Below, piece after piece: positions 10,613 to 19,602 of a stretch of 59,672 nt of DNA; positions within the stretch are counted from its first letter, which is position 1, and each line of letters begins with the position of its first letter. The notes under the pieces are model-generated. The model was not told the DNA's origin and ran no database searches. It was given only the letters and a program-made list of their open reading frames with translations. This stretch comes from Anaerolineales bacterium (GTDB taxonomy: Bacteria; Chloroflexota; Anaerolineae; Anaerolineales; UBA4823). The position numbers and the translations under genes were made by a program. The DNA lies in assembly GCA_016929095.1 (NCBI GenBank), contig JAFGJM010000042.1, positions 1 through 59,672 on the forward strand, in the 5' to 3' direction.

Positions 10613-10641
10613 ACCTGACTTTGCCCTTCCTCTGCTATAAT
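10613..10641 (+). promoter_or_regulatory. Probable promoter of the HhH-VOC-LLM operon
   Basis: A perfect TATAAT (10636-10641) lies about 65 bp before the first ATG of the operon. The -35 side is weak (CCTGAC/TGACTT around 10613-10619), so only the -10 is well supported. Confidence 0.5.
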
Positions 10642-10705
10642 CATCTTAGCGATATTTTTTCATTGGTTCTCTAATCGTTCTATGTGCAAACAGGAGGAAA
10701 ATGCA

Positions 10706-11134
10706 ATGATTAACAATATCCTGTCTCAATCAAACGCTTCACCCTGGTGGTTATGGTTGATCATCATCGTATTGATCATCATCTTGTTATTTCTGATCTG
10801 GTGGTGGCTGGGGCGTTCGAAAGCAGAAATTCCCGAAACTCCCGTGGAAGTCCCTGCCCGCGCCCTAGAAGAGCTTCCATTAGTTCCCGATAACCTGGAA
10901 ATCGTTGAAGGAATCGGTCCCAAGATCGCAGGCCTGTTGAAGGATGCGGGTATCACAACCTTTAAGCAACTGGCCGAAACGGATGTCAGCCGCCTGGAGA
11001 AAATCCTGGACGAGGCGAATTTGCGCATTGCCGATCCTGCCAGTTGGCCGGAACAAGCCGGGTTAGCTGCAGCAGGGAAGATGGATGAATTAAAAGCCCT
11101 CCAAGATGCGCTCAAAGGTGGTAGAAAAGTTTAA
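10706..11134 (+). CDS. Membrane-anchored helix-hairpin-helix protein
   Basis: 142-residue protein. The ATG at 10706 is preceded by GGAGG (10693-10697) at ideal spacing. The ATG at 10682 lies upstream of that site and is rejected. One strong transmembrane helix (WWLWLIIIVLIIILLFLIWW) is followed by a charged linker and a helix-hairpin-helix module with NLEIVEGIGPKIAGLLKDAG and TFKQLAETD. This is the (G)IGPKxAxxLxxAGIxT pattern that often binds DNA or mediates protein contacts, seen also in ribosomal-protein L21 fusions and DUF4332-type proteins. It leads a three-gene plus-strand run with 12-bp and 23-bp gaps. Its role in the operon is unknown. Confidence 0.85.
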   Translation: MINNILSQSNASPWWLWLIIIVLIIILLFLIWWWLGRSKAEIPETPVEVPARALEELPLVPDNLEIVEGIGPKIAGLLKDAGITTFKQLAETDVSRLEKILDEANLRIADPASWPEQAGLAAAGKMDELKALQDALKGGRKV

Positions 11135-11146
11135 TCGAAAGGCACA

Positions 11147-11605
11147 ATGAAAACAAAATACTCCCACACAAATCTGGTTGCTGCTGACTGGCGCAACCTG
11201 GCGGATTTTTATGTTAATGTTTTTGGGTGTGTTCTTGTTCCACCGGAACGTGATTTCCGGGGTAAAGATTTGGATGCCGGTACAGGCTTAAGTGGAGCCC
11301 ATCTTACCGGGGCGCATTTACGCTTACCTGGCTACGGTGAAAATGGTCCTACCCTGGAAATATTCAATTATGATCGTCTTGAAACACGTCCACCTGTGGC
11401 GGTAAACCGATCTGGTTTTGGGCACATTGCGTTTTCGGTCGAAGATGTCGGGGCTGCCAGGCAACTAGTTTTAAAATCCGGAGGCGGCAGTGTCGGTGAG
11501 GTGGTCACACTTCAAATTACCAGCGGAGACCAGGTCACTTGGTGCTACGTCACCGATCCGGAGGGCAATGTTATTGAGTTGCAATCCTGGGAAAAAGCCG
11601 CATAA
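11147..11605 (+). CDS. VOC (glyoxalase/bleomycin-resistance fold) protein
   Basis: 152 residues with the vicinal-oxygen-chelate pattern. The N-terminal half opens HTNLVAADWRNLADFYVNVF with a later LEIFNY. The second beta-alpha-beta module has GFGHIAFSVEDV and ends CYVTDPEGNVIELQSW. The potential metal ligands are His7, Glu in LEIF, His in GHIAF and Glu in VIELQ, so a metal-dependent lyase, isomerase or dioxygenase is plausible. A fosfomycin- or glyoxalase-type specificity cannot be assigned. It lies 12 bp after the HhH gene and 23 bp before the luciferase-like gene, so it is probably co-transcribed and may act on the same metabolite. Confidence 0.88.
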   Translation: MKTKYSHTNLVAADWRNLADFYVNVFGCVLVPPERDFRGKDLDAGTGLSGAHLTGAHLRLPGYGENGPTLEIFNYDRLETRPPVAVNRSGFGHIAFSVEDVGAARQLVLKSGGGSVGEVVTLQITSGDQVTWCYVTDPEGNVIELQSWEKAA

Positions 11606-11628
11606 GTCAAAATCGAATGGGTTAGCGA

Positions 11629-12471
11629 ATGAAATTTGGGCTGTATCTCTCTAACTACGGTCAAGGACTGGGAGCGAGGCAGTTATCTGAGTTGGCAGCA
11701 ATAGCTGAAGAATCTGGTTGGGATGGATTCTTTCTGTGGGATCATATTGTTGTTAACCGCAGTAACCCGGTCGAAATGGTGGATACCTGGGTAGCGTTGA
11801 CTCCGATGGCTATGGCAACACAGCGCATATACCTGGGCACCACCATCACACCGCTGCCTCGCCGCCGACCATGGAAATTGGCTCGCGAAACAGTTACATT
11901 GGACCATCTTTCGTGCGGCAGAGTAATTCTGGGGGTGGGTTTAGGAGAACCGGGCGAGATAGAATTTGGCACTTTTGGCGAAGACAGTAGCTTGAAAACC
12001 CGTGCTGAAAAGTTGGATGAAGGTTTGCAAATATTGAACGGCTTATGGCAAGGGCTGCCTTTTAAATTTAATGGCAAACATTACAAGATTAAGAAAACAA
12101 CCTTTTTGCCTGCGGCGTTACAACAGCCTCGCATACCAATTTGGGTGGGAGGTTTTTGGCCGCATAAAGCGCCCTTTCGCCGCGCTACTTCCTGGGATGG
12201 TGTTATTCCGCTAAAGGAAAATAGTTTTTTACGTGTTGAAGATGTTTGCAGTATTCTTGATTTCATCCGCCCTCTCAGAATGGAAAATACTCCGTTTGAT
12301 TTCGTGGTTATTGGCAGCAGCGGGGTATTAAGAAATGGGGTAAAAGGGGCGAAGAAGGTAGCTGCATATGCTGAAGCTGGCGCCACCTGGTGGCTGGAAA
12401 ATCTCTACCCGAAGCGTGATTCATATACCAAACTTCAGGCGCATATACGTAAGGGACCGGAAGATATTTAG
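11629..12471 (+). CDS. LLM-class (luciferase-like) flavin/F420-dependent oxidoreductase
   Basis: 280-residue TIM-barrel oxidoreductase of the bacterial luciferase superfamily. Family landmarks: start MKFGLYLSNYG, AAIAEESGWDGFFLWDH, LGTTITPLPRRRPWKLARE, TLDHLSCGRVILGVGLGEPG and IPIWVGGFWPHKAPFRRA. The family uses FMN or coenzyme F420; the sequence alone does not decide, although a DDN-like protein at 20994 hints that F420 may be present. It is last in the HhH-VOC-LLM operon. It is shorter than typical 320-350-residue members, with a compact C-terminus. Substrate unknown. Confidence 0.9.
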   Translation: MKFGLYLSNYGQGLGARQLSELAAIAEESGWDGFFLWDHIVVNRSNPVEMVDTWVALTPMAMATQRIYLGTTITPLPRRRPWKLARETVTLDHLSCGRVILGVGLGEPGEIEFGTFGEDSSLKTRAEKLDEGLQILNGLWQGLPFKFNGKHYKIKKTTFLPAALQQPRIPIWVGGFWPHKAPFRRATSWDGVIPLKENSFLRVEDVCSILDFIRPLRMENTPFDFVVIGSSGVLRNGVKGAKKVAAYAEAGATWWLENLYPKRDSYTKLQAHIRKGPEDI

Positions 12472-12485
12472 CCTGTTAAAACCGC

Positions 12486-12511
12486 TGGGCGGCTCAGGTA
12501 TGAACCGCCCA
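12486..12511. terminator. Hairpin between convergent genes
   Basis: TGGGCGG (12486-12492) pairs with CCGCCCA (12505-12511). On the minus strand GCGGTTTT follows; on the plus strand there is no T-run. It may serve either converging transcript, most likely as a second terminator for the minus-strand gltD-like gene. Confidence 0.5.
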
Positions 12512-12527
12512 AGGCAACGAAAGGAGG

Positions 12528-12556
12528 AAGAAAAAGGGTAGCGGTCATAGACCGCT
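12528..12556 (-). terminator. Terminator of the gltD-like gene
   Basis: AGCGGT (12540-12545) pairs with ACCGCT (12551-12556) around a 5-nt loop. On the minus strand it follows the gltD-like stop codon by a few bases and is followed by CCCTTTTTCTTCC. Confidence 0.6.
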
Positions 12557-12560
12557 GCTT

Positions 12561-13994
12561 TTATAAACTATTCAGGTATTCATGCATGGCAGCCGCAGCC
12601 CGACGTCCAGCGGCAACCGCCGTGACTACCAGATCGGGACCGGTAACATCATCACCGCCGGCATATACGCCGGGGCGAGTGGTGGCGCCGGTTTCTTTAT
12701 CGGCGACGATCAATCCCCAATTTTTTGTCTCCAGATCGGGAGTGGTTTCACCGATGATTGGATCGGGCCAATAACCCAGCGCTAAAATGGCGGTGTCGGC
12801 TTCGACGATAAAATTGGTGCCTTCGATTGGTACCGGTCTCCGCCGTCCTTTAGCGTCCGGTTCACCCAATTCCATACGGATGCATTCAATCTGCGCCAGG
12901 TGACCTGTGTCGTCGGCCAGGAATTTTACTGGCTGGGTGAGGAATTGATATTTAGCGCCTTCTTCACGGGCTAATTTGCGATCTTTACTCCCGCCGGGCA
13001 TTTCCGTTTCTGTACGGCGGTAAAGGCAAAATACTTCTTCGGCGCCCATGCGGCAGGCTGTGCGTAAACAGTCAGAAGCCGTATCACCGCCGCCGATTAC
13101 CGCGACTCTCTTCCCGATTTCTGGGCGGGTGCCCATTTCGGGTGGTAATGATTCCAGGTCTACATTGGCGCGAATGAGAAATTCGGTGGCTTTATACACC
13201 CCGGGCAGGTCTTCCCCGGGGACTTCCATTGGCGCATCTATCTGAGAGCCCACACCCACAAATACTGCCTGGTAGCCCTCTTCAAAAAGTTGGTCGATTG
13301 TTTTATCTTTACCGATATAAACGTTCGTAACAAATTTGATGCCGGCGCGTTCCAGATCTCCCATACGGGCAAAAACCACCTCTTTGCACAACTTGAAATT
13401 GGGAATGCCATACAGTAAAAGTCCACCAGGCGAAGGTTTGGATTCGAATATGGTGATATCGTGACCTTTCTGCACCAGTTGTTCCGCCACTGACAGACCA
13501 GCCGGACCTGCACCAACAATGGCTACTTTCTTTCCGGTTGGTTTTCCAATCGGGACATCAACGCCCTTATTATCCCGCTCGTAGCAGGTGACAAACGCTT
13601 CCAATGCACCGCATAGAACCGGTTCATGCATTTTGTTATGTACACAAGAACCCTCGCATAATTGTTCGTGCGGGCAAACCCTGGAGCAAATCTCAGGCAT
13701 TGAGCTGGTTTTCCGGTATAACTTGGCTGCTTCAACGAATTCACCTTGTTCAATCAACCACATTGCCGAGGGGATGTCATTGTGCACCGGGCAGGCTACG
13801 ACACACGCGGCAGGATCAGGGCAATGAACACATCGCGATGCTTCTAACATGGCGCGTTCTTCATCCAGGGGGATGATTACATCCAAAAAATCACACACAC
13901 GAACGTTAGGATCTCGCGTATCTAATTCAAAAAAGGGTATATATTTACGGGATTTTCGATCTATAGCTAAAAACTCGCTTGGAATCGCCTGCAT
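12561..13994 (-). CDS. GltD-family NAD(P)H oxidoreductase (glutamate synthase small-subunit type)
   Basis: 477-residue flavoprotein that moves electrons between NAD(P)H, FAD and iron-sulphur clusters. The N-terminal domain has two Cys sets, C55/C58/C64/C68 (CVHCPDPAACVVACP) and C103/C107/C113/C117 (CSRVCPHEQLCEGSC). The FAD site is AIVGAGPAGLS (about 159-168) and the pyridine-nucleotide site VAVIGGGDTASDC. The start has AGAGGTG seven bases upstream. No gltB (large subunit) is adjacent, so it may instead be an NfnB/SudA-like or stand-alone subunit, or partner with a distant GltB. An inverted repeat in its promoter region (14014-14039) could be a regulator site. Confidence 0.9.
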   Translation of the reverse strand: MQAIPSEFLAIDRKSRKYIPFFELDTRDPNVRVCDFLDVIIPLDEERAMLEASRCVHCPDPAACVVACPVHNDIPSAMWLIEQGEFVEAAKLYRKTSSMPEICSRVCPHEQLCEGSCVHNKMHEPVLCGALEAFVTCYERDNKGVDVPIGKPTGKKVAIVGAGPAGLSVAEQLVQKGHDITIFESKPSPGGLLLYGIPNFKLCKEVVFARMGDLERAGIKFVTNVYIGKDKTIDQLFEEGYQAVFVGVGSQIDAPMEVPGEDLPGVYKATEFLIRANVDLESLPPEMGTRPEIGKRVAVIGGGDTASDCLRTACRMGAEEVFCLYRRTETEMPGGSKDRKLAREEGAKYQFLTQPVKFLADDTGHLAQIECIRMELGEPDAKGRRRPVPIEGTNFIVEADTAILALGYWPDPIIGETTPDLETKNWGLIVADKETGATTRPGVYAGGDDVTGPDLVVTAVAAGRRAAAAMHEYLNSL

Positions 13995-14013
13995 TTATCA
14001 CCTCTTTGTCCTA

Positions 14014-14039
14014 CGATATCTCATAATACGATGATATCG
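14014..14039. promoter_or_regulatory. Inverted repeat upstream of the gltD-like gene
   Basis: CGATATC (14014-14020) and GATATCG (14033-14039) are 7-bp inverted arms 12 bp apart, 20-45 bp before the gltD-like ATG. An AT-rich TATTAT-like -10 lies between the arms on the minus strand. An operator is plausible, the regulator unknown. Confidence 0.4.
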
Positions 14040-14207
14040 ACAAAATTTGTTTAATCTCAGTCGCGGATGTCATGTTCTTTTTGTGACGGTTGTCACCTGC
14101 GCAAAGTTGCACGTTTTTGAAGGTTTTATATCGCCTCGAGCATTTTAAATCATCCATTTCATTTTCTCAATCATGGTATGAAAAAAAATTTTATAAGGAA
14201 GACAGGA

Positions 14208-14357
14208 ATGCAGGAAGGTTATTTTCTAATAATAATATGCGACTTCCCTTTACCCGGCATCGAGACGGGTATGAAAATCATGAACAAGGCAACTGTGAAC
14301 TATGTCAATAAAAAAAATTTGAATTGCGATTTCGTAAACTATTATTCTTGTCATTAG
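14208..14357 (+). CDS. Small reading frame, possible response-regulator relic
   Basis: 49 codons from an ATG with AGGA close upstream. The segment IIICDFPLPGIETGMKIMN loosely resembles the phospho-acceptor region of a receiver domain (D-x-x-LPG-x-x-G), and the rest does not. It could be a decayed receiver fragment or chance. The remaining spacer between 14040 and 14580 is AT-rich, with a TATAAT at 14479-14484 as a possible -10 for the ABC gene. Confidence 0.2.
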   Translation: MQEGYFLIIICDFPLPGIETGMKIMNKATVNYVNKKNLNCDFVNYYSCH

Positions 14358-14580
14358 TATTACCGGTTGTTGTTCAAGATGAGGTAGAATTGTATTGAGG
14401 GTTTTATTCATCTGTTTTCAATTTATCAATTCATGGGAGGTTATCGGTTTCTAAAAACAAACAGGCATCATCACATACTATAATCTTTCGTGACTTTTCC
14501 ATCCGTTACGTTTTTATCCTCGCAAGTTTTATATCGAATCTGTGAAGTGGCGAGGGGAAAGAAATTTCTCAGAGGTAAAG

Positions 14581-15279
14581 ATGAATGCGTGGGTGATCGA
14601 AGCAGAAAATTTAACCAAAACCTATAAAATGGGCGCTGTCGAGGTCCATGCTTTATGCGGACTGTCGGTAAAAATTGCGCGTGGTGAAATCGTTGCCATC
14701 ATGGGACCCTCCGGTTCGGGTAAATCCACACTGATGAATATCTTGGGCTGTTTGGACCGCCCGACATCTGGCGAGTATATCCTGGATGGTGAGAGGGTTT
14801 CGAAACTGAAAGACGATCAACTCGCGGCTATCCGTAATCGCAAGGTTGGATTTGTTTTTCAGAGTTTTAATTTGCTGCCACGCGCCACCGCGTTAGCCAA
14901 TGTGGAACTTCCTTTACGATATTCCAGAGAAAAAAAAGATTGCCGCTCCCTTGCCCAACAAGCCCTGGAATCGGTTGGGTTGGATGATCGGATGCATCAT
15001 CGACCGAACGAACTTTCCGGCGGGCAACAACAAAGGGTAGCGATCGCCCGTGCGCTGGTCAATGAACCTGCTATAATATTTGCCGATGAACCAACCGGTA
15101 ATCTGGATAGCAAATCCGGCGAGGAGATTATGAATATCCTTCTGGACTTGAATACCACACACGATACAACCTTGATCATCGTCACTCATGATCCGGAAAT
15201 CGCCGAACGGACTAAGCGCATTATCCATATTCTCGATGGTGTCGTCGAAGGGGAGGAGATGAAGGAAATAAGTTATTAG
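14581..15279 (+). CDS. Orphan LolD/MacB-type ABC transporter ATPase
   Basis: 232-residue nucleotide-binding subunit. Walker [10 protein letters not shown] (about 42-50), Q-loop VFQSFNLLP, signature [15 protein letters not shown] (about 145-159), Walker [14 protein letters not shown] and H-loop VTHD are all intact. The NLDSKSGEE stretch and overall length fit the LolD/MacB/FtsE group, which works with FtsX-fold permeases in lipoprotein release, macrolide or peptide efflux. The start at 14581 has AGAGG upstream; the upstream in-frame ATG lacks a site. No permease gene is adjacent: the next gene is convergent. The partner must be elsewhere, or the operon was truncated. Confidence 0.92.
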   Translation: MNAWVIEAENLTKTYKMGAVEVHALCGLSVKIARGEIVAIMGPSGSGKSTLMNILGCLDRPTSGEYILDGERVSKLKDDQLAAIRNRKVGFVFQSFNLLPRATALANVELPLRYSREKKDCRSLAQQALESVGLDDRMHHRPNELSGGQQQRVAIARALVNEPAIIFADEPTGNLDSKSGEEIMNILLDLNTTHDTTLIIVTHDPEIAERTKRIIHILDGVVEGEEMKEISY

Positions 15280-15399
15280 TTTTCTATGATTTGATTTATG
15301 TTATTGGCGAGAAGCGAAAGGTTAGTTGTAAATACTATAACTCTCCCCCAATTATGTTGTTCACATTGAAGGAGGAAGGAAGAAAAATAATATTTGGGA

Positions 15400-18021
15400 T
15401 TATTTAATAATAGTGGGTAAAAATATCCAGTCCGAATAATTAACTTGACAGCGAAAGATCGTCACTATATTGTCTTTTGGACGACCAACAATTAATTGGG
15501 TGCGGGAGGCGTCGTAATCTGCAACCATGCTGTTTCCGCCGGTTGCATGATTTCCCAAAACACTATTGGATGTGCTTACTACCCCAACCGTGATATCTGA
15601 ATCACAAGCCAGTAAGCTAATCGCCCCATCATTACTGCCATCGTTCCAATCTGGAAGAAATAGAGACGCATTTCCGTCTGAGTATGGTGAAATCGAAGAA
15701 CTACAATTACTATCGTTTAAACAGCTGTTCACTAAACTGTTTGATATGGATAATACTCCAGTAGTTCCCCCTGTTCCATTTCCCCAGGTAAATGCTCCGA
15801 TATAAATACCATTGTTCCAGTTGGGGCTATTCACTAAATAATTCCCATTGATCAGTTTCGTAACTCCAGCCGGACTAAATGTGCTCCCATTTCCCACTAA
15901 GTCGTTCGTTGCACTGCCAATCAGGCTGTTGGAGGCGGATACTGGGCCTGTGGTTCCACCTTCGCCATTACCCCAGGTAACTGCACCTACATCAGAAAAT
16001 ACGCCGTGATCCCATTGCGGGATGCCCACTACATAATTGCCATTACTCAAAGCGGTTACAGCATTGCCTACCTGATCGTCATCTGCGCTGCCCACCAGGC
16101 TATTTATAGCAGAAACCTCACCTACTGTACCACTTACACCGTTCCCCCAGGTGGTTGCGCCAGCATCCACAATGCTGCCATTATCCCAATCCGGGCTAAA
16201 AACCACATAATTACCATTGGTCAAGGCAATGACTCCACCTAAAGCGTCGTCAGTAGTACTACCCACCAGGCTATTAGTGGTAGACACGGTACCGATTGTT
16301 CCAACCGTTCCGTTCCCCCAAGTAACTGCTCCGGCATTATTCGCACTTCCATTATCCCAACTTGAGCTGATCACCACGTAATTTCCATTGGCAAGGGCAA
16401 CCAACCCACCATTGCCCACACTGGCATAAGTAAAATCGCCCACCAGACTGTTTGTAGTGGAAATCATACCAGTAATGCCAATGCTTCCATCACCCCAAGT
16501 TACCGCGCCAACATTATTGAGATGAAGCGCTTCATTGCCCCATGTTGGTGTACTCACCACATAATTACCATTCGTCAAAGCAATTACGCCTCCGTTTCCC
16601 GCACTTTGAAGCCCATTACTAACCAGGCTGTTGGATGACGATACCGCACCGCTTATACCTGTAGTTCCATCTCCCCAAGTGACAGCGCCGGCATATAAAT
16701 TATCTTCGTCTAAGTACCAGTCTGGACTGCTGACCACATAGTTGCCATTGTTCAACGAGATCACTTCATAACCCACGTAATCACCAGCATGGCTGCCCAG
16801 CAGACTGTTAGATGCCGAAATTGATCCGGAGACGCCTGTTGTACCGTTCCCCCAGGTAACCGCCCCAAAATGCGAACTGGATCCATTTGCAGTCCAATAT
16901 GGACTGCTAACCACGTAATTTCCATTAGCCAGTGCGGTTACACCATCGTTATCTTTGTATATATCTCCCACTGGCGCACTGGAGCTGGCGCCTACAAGAC
17001 TGTTTGAGGGTGAGACTACACCGGAAACCCCCATTGTACCGCTACCCCAGGTAACTGCTCCTACATCGGGATGTGTGCTATCTAAATCCCATTTTGAATT
17101 AAGCGCCACATAGTTTCCATTGGTTAACTCGATGATGCTACCATAGTAGGTATTTCCCAGCCAATCATCATTAGTGCTGCCTACCAGGCTATTGGAGGGA
17201 GACACCGGACCGGCTGTACTGCCCACTCCGTTTCCCCAGGTGATTGCGCCCGCATCTATAATACTTCCATTATTCCAGGCGGGGCTAAGCACCAGGTAAT
17301 TTCCATTGGTCAGGGTAAATATGCCGGCTTCATAGTTATTGCCTACTTTATCGAAATTCGAGCTTCCAACCAGACTATTGGAGGCAGATACCACCCCCAC
17401 CGTTCCCCCGCTGCCATTTCCCCAAGTGACCGCGCCTGCATCAACAACGCTTCCATTATTCCAATTTGGGCTATGCACCACATAGTTACCGTTCGCCAAC
17501 GCAGTTATTCCACCGCCGATTCCGCCACCAATATTATCGCCTTCACTGCTGCCTATTAAACTGTTGGCAGATGAAACCGTTCCATTGCAACCTGTTACCT
17601 GGCTACACCAGGTAACAGCGCCCAAAGCATCCTTCGATGGGTTATCCCCGGACTCCCAATATGGGCTGCTTACCACATAATTACCGTTAACCAAGACGGT
17701 TATCCCGCCGCTGCCTACACTGTTAGTCAAATAATCACCGGTGAGTGTGCTTATCAGAACTCCATTTGGATTATAGAGATAAACTGCCCCATAAGCAGAG
17801 AAAGTATTTTCTGAATATGATGGATAGTTGGGATCGGTGACGACAATATTGCCATTGGGAAGCACCGTTATAGTCGTACCGAATTCGAAGCTGTTGGCAG
17901 GACCGGGAATGTTTATAAAAAAAGGCGCCGCTTGTGCTGATTTAAGTATAAGCATGGATAAAATAATCAGGTTACAGAAAATTATCCTGCATCCTTTGTT
18001 CATACGGCTCGGGATTTTCAT
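15400..18021 (-). CDS. Secreted protein of about twelve 60-residue GNGxxGxxG repeats (DUF5650-like)
   Basis: 873 residues from the ATG at 18021, which has GGAGG 11 nt upstream and begins a signal peptide ending near SAQA. Almost the whole mature protein is a tandem repeat: SNSLVGS-x-x-D-x-VGN, then ALTNGNYVV-x-SP-x-W, then DAGAVTWGNG-x-x-G-x-x-G-x-VS. I count eleven clear units and one degenerate C-terminal unit. From memory this matches repeats Pfam groups as DUF5650, common in hemagglutinin-like proteins; I could not verify it. The C-terminus WIFLPTIIK is the shared secreted-protein tail. A cell-surface or extracellular structural or adhesive role is inferred. It converges with the ABC ATPase gene. 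Confidence 0.88.
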   Translation of the reverse strand: MKIPSRMNKGCRIIFCNLIILSMLILKSAQAAPFFINIPGPANSFEFGTTITVLPNGNIVVTDPNYPSYSENTFSAYGAVYLYNPNGVLISTLTGDYLTNSVGSGGITVLVNGNYVVSSPYWESGDNPSKDALGAVTWCSQVTGCNGTVSSANSLIGSSEGDNIGGGIGGGITALANGNYVVHSPNWNNGSVVDAGAVTWGNGSGGTVGVVSASNSLVGSSNFDKVGNNYEAGIFTLTNGNYLVLSPAWNNGSIIDAGAITWGNGVGSTAGPVSPSNSLVGSTNDDWLGNTYYGSIIELTNGNYVALNSKWDLDSTHPDVGAVTWGSGTMGVSGVVSPSNSLVGASSSAPVGDIYKDNDGVTALANGNYVVSSPYWTANGSSSHFGAVTWGNGTTGVSGSISASNSLLGSHAGDYVGYEVISLNNGNYVVSSPDWYLDEDNLYAGAVTWGDGTTGISGAVSSSNSLVSNGLQSAGNGGVIALTNGNYVVSTPTWGNEALHLNNVGAVTWGDGSIGITGMISTTNSLVGDFTYASVGNGGLVALANGNYVVISSSWDNGSANNAGAVTWGNGTVGTIGTVSTTNSLVGSTTDDALGGVIALTNGNYVVFSPDWDNGSIVDAGATTWGNGVSGTVGEVSAINSLVGSADDDQVGNAVTALSNGNYVVGIPQWDHGVFSDVGAVTWGNGEGGTTGPVSASNSLIGSATNDLVGNGSTFSPAGVTKLINGNYLVNSPNWNNGIYIGAFTWGNGTGGTTGVLSISNSLVNSCLNDSNCSSSISPYSDGNASLFLPDWNDGSNDGAISLLACDSDITVGVVSTSNSVLGNHATGGNSMVADYDASRTQLIVGRPKDNIVTIFRCQVNYSDWIFLPTIIK

Positions 18022-18253
18022 GCAGTGTTCTCCCTCCAACTTACGCACAAACACTAGATTTATTTAATTTTATGATATTTGGACAGATTATTAATTATAC
18101 GACTAATTCTTTTTATAGGTGGTAGAAAGTATGGAATTCTTGAGAGTAGTGAATTGTGAATGGTGGAAGGAGAAATATATCATTTCGATTCTTTTTATAT
18201 TACTGATGATAACTTTCCTTCTTTATAAAAATTGAATTTCGCTGGTTAGCTTG

Positions 18254-19432
18254 TTACCTATTTTCGTTTTTCCCTATCCCCAAAATCATTATTGCTTTTT
18301 CCATGCGTTCGAGGGCTTGCCGCAACATGGCCTGCGGACAGCCATAATTCAACCGCACAAATCCCTCGCCTTCTTTCCCATAGAGCCGGCCATCATTCAA
18401 TGCCACACGAGCATTTTTCAAGAAAAATTCCCCCGCATTGCCAGGAATACCTGCATTTCGGCAATCCAGCCAGGCAAGGTATGTGCCTTCGGGGTTGTAC
18501 ATGGAAATGCCGGGTAAGTTCGACTGGATAAATTGCCCCAGTACTTCACGATTATTGGTTAAATACATCAATAACTCTGCCAGCCAATCATCCCCTTCTT
18601 TATAAGCAGCCAACCCGGCTGTTAAGCCAAGCAAGTTTACCGAACTGATCAAGCCATGCGTAGCGCCCAGATATTTTTTTCGCAATTCAGGGTTTTGGAT
18701 AATGGCGTAAGAACACTTTAACCCCGCCAGGTTGTATGTCTTGCTAGGGGACATAAGGGTGATCGAATTTTGGGCAATCTCCCGATCTAGAGATGCGATG
18801 GGGATATGCGCATGTCCGGGATAGATCAAATCACAGTGGATCTCATCGGAGCAAATGACCACGCCCTTATTCAAACAGATTTCGGCCATGTGCAATAATT
18901 CATCCTGATGAAAGACTCTACCCACCGGATTGTGCGGGTTGCTCAAGATGAACAGGCGTGTTTCTTTACCTATCGCTTTTTCAAATGTATCCCAGTCGAT
19001 ACCATAATATCCCTGCGCATCGATAGTCAAAGGCGCTTCCTGGGGCAGCCTATGGGTGGTTTGTGCGGCGTGTAAGATGGGCGTATAAACCGGTGTCTGC
19101 ACCAGTACGCCCTGTTTTTCATCACATATGGATAAACACGCCAGGTGAAACCCGGGAATAACACCGGGCAATAAAACGACATCTTCCGGCATAACCTGCC
19201 AGCGATATAAGCGCTGCATGCGTTCGACAACCGCCTCCACCAGGGGTTGCGTTTTTATCCCATAACCAAAGACGCCATGCGCCACCCGCTCTTGAAGGGC
19301 GCGCAGTACTGCTGGCGGCGAGATGAAATCCATGTCGGCAACCCACATGGGAAGGACATCCTCACCATATTCAAGCCATTTCATGCTGTCGCTGCCGCGC
19401 CGGTTGGGTAAAAAATCAAAATCGTAGGGCAT
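18254..19432 (-). CDS. MalY/PatB-family PLP-dependent C-S lyase or aminotransferase
   Basis: 392-residue fold-type I PLP enzyme. The family N-terminus is clear: FDFLPNRRGSDSMKW, then LPMWVADMDFISPPAVL. Other landmarks are LLPGVIPGFHL, SNPHNPVGRVF, CSDEIHCDLIYPGH and the PLP lysine in SPSKTYNLAGLK. MalY/PatB proteins cleave cystathionine or cysteine to pyruvate, ammonia and a thiol and resemble aminotransferases; annotation pipelines usually call them cystathionine beta-lyase. The ATG has AAAGGA 9 nt upstream. It is divergent from the trypsin-like gene, with a shared 170-bp promoter region that includes a TATAAT at 19544-19549 for the plus strand. Confidence 0.92.
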   Translation of the reverse strand: MPYDFDFLPNRRGSDSMKWLEYGEDVLPMWVADMDFISPPAVLRALQERVAHGVFGYGIKTQPLVEAVVERMQRLYRWQVMPEDVVLLPGVIPGFHLACLSICDEKQGVLVQTPVYTPILHAAQTTHRLPQEAPLTIDAQGYYGIDWDTFEKAIGKETRLFILSNPHNPVGRVFHQDELLHMAEICLNKGVVICSDEIHCDLIYPGHAHIPIASLDREIAQNSITLMSPSKTYNLAGLKCSYAIIQNPELRKKYLGATHGLISSVNLLGLTAGLAAYKEGDDWLAELLMYLTNNREVLGQFIQSNLPGISMYNPEGTYLAWLDCRNAGIPGNAGEFFLKNARVALNDGRLYGKEGEGFVRLNYGCPQAMLRQALERMEKAIMILGIGKNENR

Positions 19433-19602
19433 GGAAGTATCCTTTTATGCGTGAATTGTTTATTATTGTAACCTTGATTTCTTTTTTAGCCAAAAGATGG
19501 GGAATATATCAAGTGTGTAAGGATAACGCCGCGCAATCTATACTATAATCAGAGCATTGCTGCCGGCTGGCGGACAATCAAAATTTAAATTGCAAAGCAC
19601 AA

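Noticed and set aside
12561..13994. Complete glutamate synthase
   Set aside because: No gltB large-subunit gene is present, so only a GltD-family oxidoreductase can be claimed.
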